Assembly (NCBI RefSeq): GCF_001636425.1
Contig: NZ_KV440953.1
Location: 1,810,847-1,874,846, forward strand
DNA: 64,000 nt
Origin: Heyndrickxia acidicola
GTDB taxonomy: Bacteria > Bacillota > Bacilli > Bacillales > Bacillaceae_C
Reading direction: 5' to 3'
Shown here in pieces: positions 55,978-64,000 of the stretch. The notes beneath the pieces were generated by a model, which had not been told where the DNA came from, did no database searches, and saw only the letters and a list, made by a program, of their open reading frames with translations. The translations under genes were made by a program, and so were the position numbers. Position 1 is the stretch's first letter. Every line of letters starts with the position of its first letter.

Positions 55978-57309
55978 TTACGCCTCCATAAGTAATAATT
56001 CAGGATCGTTCAGCAAACGCTTGATGTGGTTTAGTGCATTTTGTGCAGTTGCTCCATCAATCATTCGATGATCAAAGCTCAATGATAATGCTAACACAGG
56101 TGCTACCACAATTTCACCATTTTTTACTACAGGTTTTTCAGCAATTCGACCAATTCCCAATATAGCCACTTCCGGATGGTTGATGACAGGTGTAAACCAT
56201 TGGCCTCCTGCAGAACCGATATTGGAAATGGTACAAGATGCACCCTTCATTTCATTGGCAGACAATTTGCCATCTCGTGCTTTGCCTGCTAGTTCATTAA
56301 TCTCACTGGAAACAGAGAAAACGGATTTTCTATCGGCATTTTTCACAACAGGAACCAGCAAGCCGCGATCTGTATCAGCTGCAATTCCAATATTGTAATA
56401 ATGCTTATGAATAATTTCATCGTTTGCATCATCGATGGAAGTATTTAAAGCTGGATATTCACGCAGTGCACTTACCAATGCTTTTACAACATAAGGTAAG
56501 AAAGTAAGCTTAATGCCTTTAGCTGCAGCAACTTCTTTAAATTTCTTACGATGTGCAACGAGTTTTGTAACATCCACTTCATCCATTAATGTAACATGAG
56601 GAGCTGTATGTTTAGAATTTACCATAGCTTTGGCAATGGCTTTTCTAATACCGCTCATTTTCTCACGTGTTTCAGGGAATTCGCCTTCTGGGATTGGTGC
56701 TGGAGTCGGAGCTGCCGCCGTCTCAGGTGCTGTTTTTTGAGCTGCTGCTGCAGCATTTTCAGCTGGAGCTTGTTCTTTTCCTCCACCATTTACAAAGGCA
56801 TTGATGTCTTCTTTTGTTACACGCCCATTATCTCCGGAACCTGCAACCAAACGAATGTCCACACCTTTTTCACGCGCATATTTTCTAACTGAAGGCATGG
56901 CAATAACTCTGCGGTTTGGATCTGCTTCTTCAGCAGGCTTTACTGATTCCTGAGATGTTGCTTCAGGCTGTACCGCTTCTTTAGCTGCTTCAGCTGGTGC
57001 TTTTTCTTCTTGTTTTGGCTCTTCCCTCTCGTCAGAACCATGGTCACCTTTAAATTGAAGGTTTTCATATCCTGGTGCATCAAATTTAACCAGTACGTCA
57101 CCTACAACTGCAACCGTTCCCTCAGCCACAAGTACATCTTCAACCGTACCTGCAACAGGTGATGGAATCTCCACAACGGATTTATCATTTTGTACTTCAC
57201 ATAGTACATCATCTTCATCCACTTTATCGCCTGGTTTTACAAACCATTTAACAATTTCACCCTCATGGATACCTTCACCGATATCTGGCAATCTAAATTC
57301 GAATGACAA
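55978..57309 (-). CDS. pdhC: Dihydrolipoyllysine acetyltransferase (PDH E2)
   Basis: 443 residues: lipoyl domain (lipoyl Lys43 in QNDKSVVEI), an Ala/Pro/Glu-rich linker, peripheral-subunit binding domain (about 138-172, [14 protein letters not shown]), a second linker and the catalytic core with [12 protein letters not shown] start after GGAGG. Separated from pdhB by 287 bases that hold a repeat and a folded element, so it may have its own regulation. Confidence 0.97.
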   Translation of the reverse strand: MSFEFRLPDIGEGIHEGEIVKWFVKPGDKVDEDDVLCEVQNDKSVVEIPSPVAGTVEDVLVAEGTVAVVGDVLVKFDAPGYENLQFKGDHGSDEREEPKQEEKAPAEAAKEAVQPEATSQESVKPAEEADPNRRVIAMPSVRKYAREKGVDIRLVAGSGDNGRVTKEDINAFVNGGGKEQAPAENAAAAAQKTAPETAAAPTPAPIPEGEFPETREKMSGIRKAIAKAMVNSKHTAPHVTLMDEVDVTKLVAHRKKFKEVAAAKGIKLTFLPYVVKALVSALREYPALNTSIDDANDEIIHKHYYNIGIAADTDRGLLVPVVKNADRKSVFSVSSEINELAGKARDGKLSANEMKGASCTISNIGSAGGQWFTPVINHPEVAILGIGRIAEKPVVKNGEIVVAPVLALSLSFDHRMIDGATAQNALNHIKRLLNDPELLLMEA

Positions 57310-57345
57310 GGTTTTCGCCCTCCTATAACATTAAAATTATTTAAC

Positions 57346-57420
57346 GAAAGCTCCGTTCATTTTGCCTGCTGATTTTCACTCACCTTTGAGTCAAAATCAA
57401 CATTGTGCCTTAGCAGAGCC
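57346..57420 (+). repeat. Dispersed repeat family 1, short copy
   Basis: AAAGCTCCGTTCATTTTGCC to CCTTAGCAGAGCC, with TGATTTT/AAAATCA inside; the whole centre is deleted, leaving a 75-base imperfect palindrome between pdhB and pdhC. Confidence 0.65.
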
Positions 57421-57435
57421 AAACTGAAAAAGAAG

Positions 57436-57577
57436 AACGAGGGACTTCAGTTTAATCTTCCATAAGCCAAGTACTTTACATACCCTGCTTATTACTTTAT
57501 AAACCAGCCATATAGTGAGACTTGCCTGAAAGGAATCAATCAGTCAGGCCTAAGCTCATCTGAACAGGTCCCTCGTT
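57436..57577 (-). ncRNA. Folded intercistronic element between pdhB and pdhC
   Basis: Closing stem ACGAGGGAC then TTCAG paired with CTGAA and GTCCCTCGT, enclosing at least two hairpins (GCCTGA/TCAGGC and ATAAGC/GCTTAT on the minus strand). The minus-strand end is TTCTTCTTTTT, like a terminator. It may be an attenuator, a processing site or an antiterminated leader for pdhCD. I know no matching family; a mobile palindromic repeat is the alternative. Confidence 0.5.
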
Positions 57578-57596
57578 TTTAGTCAATTGTATTTAA

Positions 57597-58574
57597 TTAA
57601 AAAGTAAGAACTTTTTTAGCTGTTTCAAGAATATCTTTATAGTTAGGAAGCCAAACTGTTTCAGCTTGTGAGAAAGGATAAACAGTATCTGCAGCAGCAA
57701 CACGAAGTACAGGTGCCTCAAGGCTTAAAATAGCCCTTTCATTGATTTCAGCTACCACATTCGCAGCAATTCCAGCCTGTTTTTGTGCTTCCTGCACAAC
57801 GATTGCACGATTTGTTTTTTCCACAGAAGCGACAATCGTATCAATATCAAGAGGGCTTACTGTTCTTAAGTCGATCACTTCAGCAGAGTACCCTTCTTTT
57901 TCAAGCTCTTCTGCTGCTTTTAATGACTCGTGAACCATTGCGCCATAGGCAATGATAGAAATATCTTTACCTTCACGCTTTACATCCGCTTTTCCAAGAG
58001 GAATCGTATATTCTTCTTCCGGCACCTCTTGGCGGAAGGAACGGTATAATTTCATATGCTCAAGGAAAACAACCGGACTTTGATCACGAATTGCTGAAAT
58101 TAACAAACCCTTTGCCTCGTAAGGTGTGGATGGAATAACCACCTTCAACCCTGGAGTTTGTGCCATAAGCCCTTCTAAACTGTCGGCGTGAAGCTCTGGA
58201 GTATGTACTCCTCCTCCAAATGGTGCACGAATTGTAATCGGCATTTCATAATGTCCGCCTGTACGGAAACGGTAACGCGCCATTTGGGCAGCAATGGAAT
58301 CCATAACTTCATATACAAAACCAAAGAATTGAATTTCAGGAACGGGACGGTAGCCTTCGAGAGCAAGACCGATTGCAAGACCGCCGATACCTGATTCTGC
58401 AAGAGGCGTGTCGAATACACGCTCTTCACCGAATTCTTTGTGAAGACCTTCTGTCGCACGGAATACGCCGCCGTTAACGCCAACATCTTCACCGAATACT
58501 AACACGTTTTCATCATTTTTTAATTCTGTACGTAACGCGTCAGTAATTGCTTGAATCATTGTTAATTGCGCCAT
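57597..58574 (-). CDS. pdhB: Pyruvate dehydrogenase E1 component, beta subunit
   Basis: 325 residues, with PdhA forms the thiamine-diphosphate-dependent heterotetramer. [15 protein letters not shown] and the Glu for cofactor activation are near the N-terminus; the C-terminal transketolase domain ([11 protein letters not shown]) is normal. Three bases after pdhA. Confidence 0.98.
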   Translation of the reverse strand: MAQLTMIQAITDALRTELKNDENVLVFGEDVGVNGGVFRATEGLHKEFGEERVFDTPLAESGIGGLAIGLALEGYRPVPEIQFFGFVYEVMDSIAAQMARYRFRTGGHYEMPITIRAPFGGGVHTPELHADSLEGLMAQTPGLKVVIPSTPYEAKGLLISAIRDQSPVVFLEHMKLYRSFRQEVPEEEYTIPLGKADVKREGKDISIIAYGAMVHESLKAAEELEKEGYSAEVIDLRTVSPLDIDTIVASVEKTNRAIVVQEAQKQAGIAANVVAEINERAILSLEAPVLRVAAADTVYPFSQAETVWLPNYKDILETAKKVLTF

Positions 58575-58577
58575 GGC

Positions 58578-60085
<1,508 letters not shown>

Positions 60086-60117
60086 CCCCAGAAAAGAAAA
60101 CGATTTCTTTTCTGGGG
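60086..60117 (-). terminator. Terminator after ykyA
   Basis: CCCCAGAAAAGAAA/TTTCTTTTCTGGGG, followed on the minus strand by CGTTTTATTTTG; 18 bases past the ykyA stop. Confidence 0.88.
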
Positions 60118-60134
60118 TTGGAAAAATGAATTTT

Positions 60135-60791
60135 CTATTCTCCCTGACTCATGTTTAATCCAGCATTTTTATAAAAACTTTGTTTTTCATTATTAAACAA
60201 TTGTGTTTTTGCATTAAAATCCTCATTCGATTTCATCACTACTGCGAATGCTACATTTGTTTTATCAATCTGCTTTTCAAACAAATCAATATTTAAGGAC
60301 TTATTTAAAAGCATTTTATATACATTTTCATCAAGATAAAGACCTTTTTTGTAGGAATCAAAGAGGTGATTATGAATTTTATACCGTTCTTCCATTGTTT
60401 GATAGAGTTCTGTAACTTCTTTTTTTCTTTTAATGTTGTTAATTTTGGAAAGCGGGTCTTTTATTTTGTCAAATTCTCTTTTTGAAGCAAGGATAGAAAC
60501 CTGCTCTTTACTCATTAGCACTTTGCGCTTCTGAAGATTGCTTAAGGCAGCCCTTGACAATGCACTTACCCTTTTTTCATTTTTCATTCCTGCATCCATA
60601 ATTTCTTTAAACAGAACACTTTCTTGCGATTCCATTTCTTTTAGTGGCTCTTGCTGCTGTTCGAAGGTTTTTTCCTTCTGCATTGATTCCTCCAGAATAC
60701 GATAAACCTTTTCCTCCGGGGTAACATTCTGGCATCCCGCTAAAATGATTGCTGCAAAAAAGCAAAGAATACTAATCCGAATAATGACCAC
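60135..60791 (-). CDS. ykyA: YkyA family lipoprotein
   Basis: 218 residues. Signal peptide of type II with lipobox LAGC at 17-20 (Cys20 lipidated), then a long charged helical chain with coiled-coil stretches. YkyA is a putative cell-surface lipoprotein before pdhA in Bacillus. The GTG at 60791 after AGAGGG gives the short signal peptide; a frame to 60839 has no site. Confidence 0.88.
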   Translation of the reverse strand: MVIIRISILCFFAAIILAGCQNVTPEEKVYRILEESMQKEKTFEQQQEPLKEMESQESVLFKEIMDAGMKNEKRVSALSRAALSNLQKRKVLMSKEQVSILASKREFDKIKDPLSKINNIKRKKEVTELYQTMEERYKIHNHLFDSYKKGLYLDENVYKMLLNKSLNIDLFEKQIDKTNVAFAVVMKSNEDFNAKTQLFNNEKQSFYKNAGLNMSQGE

Positions 60792-61270
60792 GATATACCC
60801 TCTTTTCGAAACTGACTTCATATACGAGTATAAATTCAAATTCTAAATTAGCTCAGTTCCTGCATCTTGTCCAAATTTTAAGTGCTTAAAGCTTCTTAGG
60901 AGAATACTATGCATTTTCAAAAAATATATGACCATTTATTCGAAATTATTTTTATTTTTCCCATTTAAAACAAGAGCCTTTGTTAATGGACTCTGTTGTT
61001 TTAGAACTTTTATCTGAAATGAAAATGCTAATCAAATTTGCCCCTTGGCGCTTTCTTAACTTTGTTGCTATAGGACACAGTAATATCATTTAATATATAT
61101 TTTTCAGTATTAAACTTGGGAATAGCACACGAAAAGATGCAATGAAGACAGACCCCATACGGAATGATTTTTTGTACGTAAAGCAGCAATCTATGAGAAA
61201 ACAGCCTTTTTCAAACAACCCTTTTTTGATATTCTATACACTAATAAGGCTTAAATGGGGGGAAATATTT
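60792..61270. other. Divergent interval between ykyA and def
   Basis: About 0.48 kb. Contains a family 3 left-end fragment at 60988-61012 (GGACTCTGTTGTTTTAGAAC) and a family 4 repeat at 61128-61224. No other gene is seen. Confidence 0.5.
61128..61224 (+). repeat. Dispersed repeat family 4, copy 2 (before def)
   Basis: CACGAAAAGATG, ACGGAATGAT and CGTAAAGCAGCAATCTATG match 13290-13380 read on the minus strand. It adds an open frame of 43 codons to def that is not expected to be translated. Confidence 0.75.
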
Positions 61271-61825
61271 ATGATTACCATGAGAGATATTATACGGGAC
61301 GGCCATCCAACATTGCGAAAGATTGCTGAAGATGTGCCCATGCCTCCTTGTGAGCAGGATCAGGGCATTCTTAAAAGTTTGCTTGAGTACGTCCAAAACA
61401 GTCAAAATCCTCAGATAGCTGAGCAATATGATTTACGCCCCGGTGTTGGCATTGCCGCTCCTCAAATTAATATTTCTAAGAAAATGATTGCAGTTCAAAC
61501 AAAGGATGAGAATGGACGCTTAAAAAGCTTTGCAATGTTCAACCCTAAAATTATCAAGCATTCCTCTGAAATATCCTATTTAAATACAGGTGAAGGCTGT
61601 CTATCAGTACCTGAAATCATTCCAGGTTACGTCCCGCGATATTCTAAAATTAAAGTTTTAGGGAACGACATAATCGGAAAAGAAATAAAGCTACAGCTTA
61701 AGGGACTTATCGGCATTGTTTTCCAGCATGAAATTGACCATTTACAAGGCGTAATGTTTTATGACCATATTAATAAAGAGGATCCGTTTTCTGTGCCGGA
61801 TCACGCAGCAGTTGTTGAACGGTAA
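61271..61825 (+). CDS. def: Peptide deformylase
   Basis: Removes the formyl group from nascent N-terminal Met. 184 residues, Fe2+ enzyme of type II (long Gram-positive form). Motif 1 GVGIAAPQ, motif 2 EGCLSVPE (metal Cys) and motif 3 HEIDH are intact. ATG at 61271 after GGGGGG at eight bases reproduces B. subtilis DefB (YkrB). Stop fused to a family 2 repeat. Confidence 0.97.
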   Translation: MITMRDIIRDGHPTLRKIAEDVPMPPCEQDQGILKSLLEYVQNSQNPQIAEQYDLRPGVGIAAPQINISKKMIAVQTKDENGRLKSFAMFNPKIIKHSSEISYLNTGEGCLSVPEIIPGYVPRYSKIKVLGNDIIGKEIKLQLKGLIGIVFQHEIDHLQGVMFYDHINKEDPFSVPDHAAVVER

Positions 61826-61874
61826 GAAAAGCGCAAGCGCCTTGCTCATCACCGTACGGAGCTAGACAGAGACT
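61823..61874 (+). repeat. Dispersed repeat family 2, deleted copy (after def)
   Basis: TAAGAAAAGCGCAAGCGCC at the def stop, then CCGTACGGAGCTAGACAGAG: left and right ends joined with the centre lost. Confidence 0.85.
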
Positions 61875-61902
61875 ACATTTGTTAAATAATGATTTAATAA
61901 AT

Positions 61903-61941
61903 AGGCTGTGTTAAAAATCAACATTGATCTTTAACTGAGCC
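61903..61941 (+). repeat. Repeat family 1, minimal copy
   Basis: AGGCTGTGTTAAAAATCAAC then ATTGATCTTTAACTGAGCC: the two ends joined, 39 bases. Confidence 0.6.
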
Positions 61942-61970
61942 AATAAATAAACTCTATACTTTCTTTTAAA

Positions 61971-61996
61971 AAATCCGGGTATCTGACCCGGATTTT
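61971..61996. terminator. Terminator between def and ykrA
   Basis: AAATCCGGGT/ACCCGGATTT, loop ATCTG. Confidence 0.8.
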
Positions 61997-62088
61997 AAAT
62001 AGATAATTTACATATTGCTTTTTATTAAGGCTCTTTTTCGTAACGTTGCTGTTATTTGACAAAAATATACACTATATGCAAAAACAGC

Positions 62089-62865
62089 CTATATTAGATT
62101 TAAAGACTTAAGTCCTTTGTATAAACCGTCTTCTCCGACATCTTCTGTAATAACATCTGCACTTTGCTTCACGATATCGGGAGCATTCCCCATAGCTACC
62201 CCAGTACCCACAGCATTAAGCATTTCAATATCATTTAATCCGTCGCCAAAAGCATAGACATCCTCCAGCTTGAAACCTAATTTAGAGATCATTTGCTTGA
62301 TTCCTTCTGCTTTTGACCCGCCCTTTGGAATAATATCAGTAGAATACGGGTGCCACCTAATAAAGTGGAAGTCTTCTTTAAATTCCTCTATGTACTTTGC
62401 CTCATCCTCAGCTTTACAGAAAAGCAGCGATTGAAAAATATCTTTTTTTCTGTAAAAATCTTCGTCCACTTCAGGATGAATAAACTTCAGGCTGCCCATA
62501 CTCTCCTCAATAAAAGGATGATGTTCGATATTTGCTTTCATAGTCTCTTCATTTAAATAAACCAGCGGATAACCGTCTTTTGTAGCTATACCCAACAAAT
62601 CTTCAAGTTTTTCCGTATTCATAGGGTTTTGAAAGATCACCTTATTTTCAAAAACAACGTACTGTCCATTAAAGCTCACATAGGAATCAATATCTAGTTC
62701 CTCTCTTAAGTACTTAAACATAAATGGTGCTCTTCCTGTTGCAATTGCAACAAAAACACCATTTTGCTGAAGGGTTTTTACAGCCTTTCGAGTTGAATCA
62801 GGCAAATTCTTTTCATGGTCTAACAAAGTTCCGTCTATATCAAAAAAAACAATCTTTTTTTTCAT
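62089..62865 (-). CDS. ykrA: Cof-type HAD-IIB family phosphatase YkrA
   Basis: 258 residues. HAD motif I FFDIDGTLL (nucleophile Asp8), motif II IATGR, motif III Lys in KGGSKAEGIKQM and motif IV FGDGLNDIEML are all present. Sugar-phosphate or flavin-phosphate hydrolase of unknown substrate. AAGGAG precedes the ATG. In B. subtilis it also sits beside def (ykrB). Confidence 0.9.
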   Translation of the reverse strand: MKKKIVFFDIDGTLLDHEKNLPDSTRKAVKTLQQNGVFVAIATGRAPFMFKYLREELDIDSYVSFNGQYVVFENKVIFQNPMNTEKLEDLLGIATKDGYPLVYLNEETMKANIEHHPFIEESMGSLKFIHPEVDEDFYRKKDIFQSLLFCKAEDEAKYIEEFKEDFHFIRWHPYSTDIIPKGGSKAEGIKQMISKLGFKLEDVYAFGDGLNDIEMLNAVGTGVAMGNAPDIVKQSADVITEDVGEDGLYKGLKSLNLI

Positions 62866-63043
62866 TCTAAAGCTCCTTAATTTCTTATCATTTTTAATTC
62901 TAAGCTGTATTTCTATACTGCTATACGGAAAATACCCTATATCTTTCCGTATAGCTTGTCAAATCATTTGTATATTTTCCAGAATAAACCACGAAGAATA
63001 AAATCGCTTTTACATATAATATGTACAAGAATTATCTGGCCGT

Positions 63044-63072
63044 CTTGTATAAATGCTGACATTTGATTAAAA
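63044..63072 (+). promoter_or_regulatory. Candidate promoter for the basic peptide ORF
   Basis: TTGTAT, 17-base spacer, TAAAAT, about 25 bases upstream of the GTG at 63095. Moderate match to sigma-A boxes. Confidence 0.35.
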
Positions 63073-63094
63073 TAAAAGAAGGAAGTGACCCACA

Positions 63095-63166
63095 GTGTTA
63101 AAAAAGCTGAAAAAAAAGCTTGTTAAACAGTGGAAAGAGTTACTTAGGAAAAAACTAATAGCCTAA
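63095..63166 (+). CDS. Very small lysine-rich amphipathic peptide
   Basis: 23 codons, starting MLKKLKKKLVKQWKELL and ending RKKLIA, with nine Lys and one Arg against a single Glu. Spacing of Leu, Val and Trp fits an amphipathic helix, so membrane binding is likely if it is made. GTG start with AAGGAAGTGA about eleven bases upstream, and a promoter-like pair before it. A family 2 repeat begins right at the stop, as it does after several real plus-strand genes. Function unknown; PSM-like or toxin-like peptides are possible. Confidence 0.45.
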   Translation: MLKKLKKKLVKQWKELLRKKLIA

Positions 63167-63306
63167 TAAGAAAAGTGCAAAGGCGCCTATTTATCCGCGT
63201 ACGGATTTCGCAGTTGTTGACTGCTATAAAGGAAACCAGATGTTGACGAGGAGACGCAACGCAAACTTCCGCCAGCCGATAGGCGCTGAAGCTAGACTGA
63301 GACTAC
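63167..63306 (+). repeat. Dispersed repeat family 2, copy 6
   Basis: AAGAAAAGTGCAAAGGCGCC, CGTACGGATTTCGCAG, AGCCGATAGGCGCTGAAGC. Partly shortened in the CACAGCGAGG region. Confidence 0.85.
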
Positions 63307-63710
63307 ATAGGTTAATTTATACTTTCTTACCTATAAGAAATCCCTCCTTCTGAGGGATTATTCTTTATAAAATGCAGTTTTCACTTAAATTGCAGCTTTT
63401 CGTATATTCGCACAAGGGATGAACCCGTATTTTGTTCGAATTCGCAAGGCCTTATATAAAGCTGTTGCCCTCCAAAACTGCTTTTCATTCCTTCAGACTT
63501 ATCTGTAGTAGAGCCTTTTAACAGAGAAATGATTAAAATAAGCTTTATTGGGAAAACATGCTATTGATTCACTTTTTATAGTATACGATAAACTTCCCCT
63601 ATAATATTATTTTAATTCCTAAATCTTATTTTGAAAAAACATGAAAAAGTTGTTAACTTTTTATATAATAGAAAAAGTTACATTTGACAACGGAGTAAGG
63701 AGAGAAAAAG
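63307..63710. other. rpoY-rnjA promoter region
   Basis: About 0.4 kb. A weak hairpin AATCCCTC/GAGGGATT lies at 63339-63359. The -10 box TATAAT near 63663 is preceded at once by the inverted repeat AAAAGTTGTTAACTTTT, which may be an operator. Confidence 0.5.
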
Positions 63711-63923
63711 ATGATTTATAAAGTTTATTACCAATTAGGTAAAACAGAAGTACCAGTCCGTGAAAAAACACAAACTATTTTCATGGAATCCAATTCAGAG
63801 AAGGATGTGCGCCTTGCTTTAAAAGACCGCGAAATTAACATTGAATTTGTTCAACTGCTGCAAGGGCCATATCTGGAGTATGAAATGCAACAAGAAAATT
63901 TCAAATTAATGGAGATTAAATAA
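63711..63923 (+). CDS. rpoY: RNA polymerase epsilon subunit
   Basis: 70 residues; small subunit of Firmicutes RNA polymerase (YkzG), binding near the secondary channel. MIYKVYYQ at the start and LQGPYLEYEMQQENFKLMEI at the end are conserved. AAGGAG precedes the ATG. Always upstream of rnjA; three bases separate them. Confidence 0.96.
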   Translation: MIYKVYYQLGKTEVPVREKTQTIFMESNSEKDVRLALKDREINIEFVQLLQGPYLEYEMQQENFKLMEIK

Positions 63924-63926
63924 TCT

Positions 63927-64000
63927 ATGAAATTTGTGAAAAATGATCAAACAGCCGTTTTTGCCTTGGGCGGTCTTGGCGAAATCGGAAAAAACACTTA
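63927..64000 (+). CDS. rnjA: Ribonuclease J1 (partial, N-terminus only)
   Basis: Only about 24 residues are visible: MKFVKNDQTAVFALGGLGEI then GKNT. This is the conserved beginning of RNase J1, with the first beta-lactamase-fold strand. The rest lies outside the window. Notable because SR1P, also encoded here, promotes binding of GapA to RNase J1 in B. subtilis. Confidence 0.93.
   Translation, partial: MKFVKNDQTAVFALGGLGEIGKNT

Overview
The window is chromosomal core DNA of a low-GC, endospore-forming Gram-positive bacterium of the Bacillaceae (a Bacillus-like genus other than B. subtilis itself). The gene order follows, in inverted orientation, the B. subtilis stretch from pbpB/ftsL back to rnjA. 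No prophage, intact insertion sequence, CRISPR array, tRNA or rRNA was seen.

Layout in window coordinates. 1-3.7 kb: division and wall (dcw) cluster mraZ-rsmH-ftsL-pbpB (minus). 3.9-13.7 kb: bshC (bacillithiol), panE, a three-gene biotin-dependent acyl-CoA carboxylase, a decayed stretch, an RsfA/YlbO-type sporulation regulator, an enoyl-CoA hydratase-like gene and rpmF. 13.8-27.8 kb: the ylb genes ylbN, tmcAL (ylbM), ylbL, ylbK, ylbJ, coaD, rsmD, ylbG, ricF (ylbF), ylbE, ylbD, ylbC and ylbA, plus a hotdog thioesterase and two small unknown genes. 28-36.3 kb: cytochrome caa3 oxidase, ctaM-ctaG-ctaF-ctaE-ctaD-ctaC-ctaB, with divergent ctaA. 36.5-41.8 kb: pycA, ftsW, ylaN. 42-47.3 kb: ylaL, ylaK, ylaI, ylaH, typA, ylaF. 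47.7-53 kb: suhB/yktC, ykzI, yktB, yktA, a nitronate monooxygenase/FabK-like gene and speA. 53.2-53.5 kb: an SR1-type dual-function RNA encoding the SR1P peptide. 54.5-60.8 kb: pdhABCD and ykyA. 61-64 kb: def, ykrA, a tiny basic peptide ORF, rpoY and the start of rnjA.

Functionally the window joins wall synthesis, central carbon metabolism (pyruvate dehydrogenase, pyruvate carboxylase), aerobic respiration with heme A synthesis, CoA and bacillithiol supply, and sporulation genes. SR1 links carbon state to the region: its promoter carries two exact CcpN-type boxes and a cre-like site. Compared with the B. subtilis order as I recall it, ylbP, ylbB, ylaM, ylaJ and slp are absent, while the carboxylase trio, the enoyl-CoA hydratase-like gene, the nitronate monooxygenase-like gene, the thioesterase and ctaM are extra.

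The intergenic space is the unusual part. At least four families of short dispersed repeats occupy it. One (family 2, about 150 bp) always lies in the same orientation, and six of its copies begin at or within about 12 bases of the stop codon of a plus-strand gene. Two other families share the same ends (GGCTCTGTTAA) around different interiors. Other unassigned items are a folded element between pdhB and pdhC, a structured element upstream of rsmD (candidate ylbH leader), an upstream ORF overlapping ctaB, and a 23-residue lysine-rich peptide ORF.
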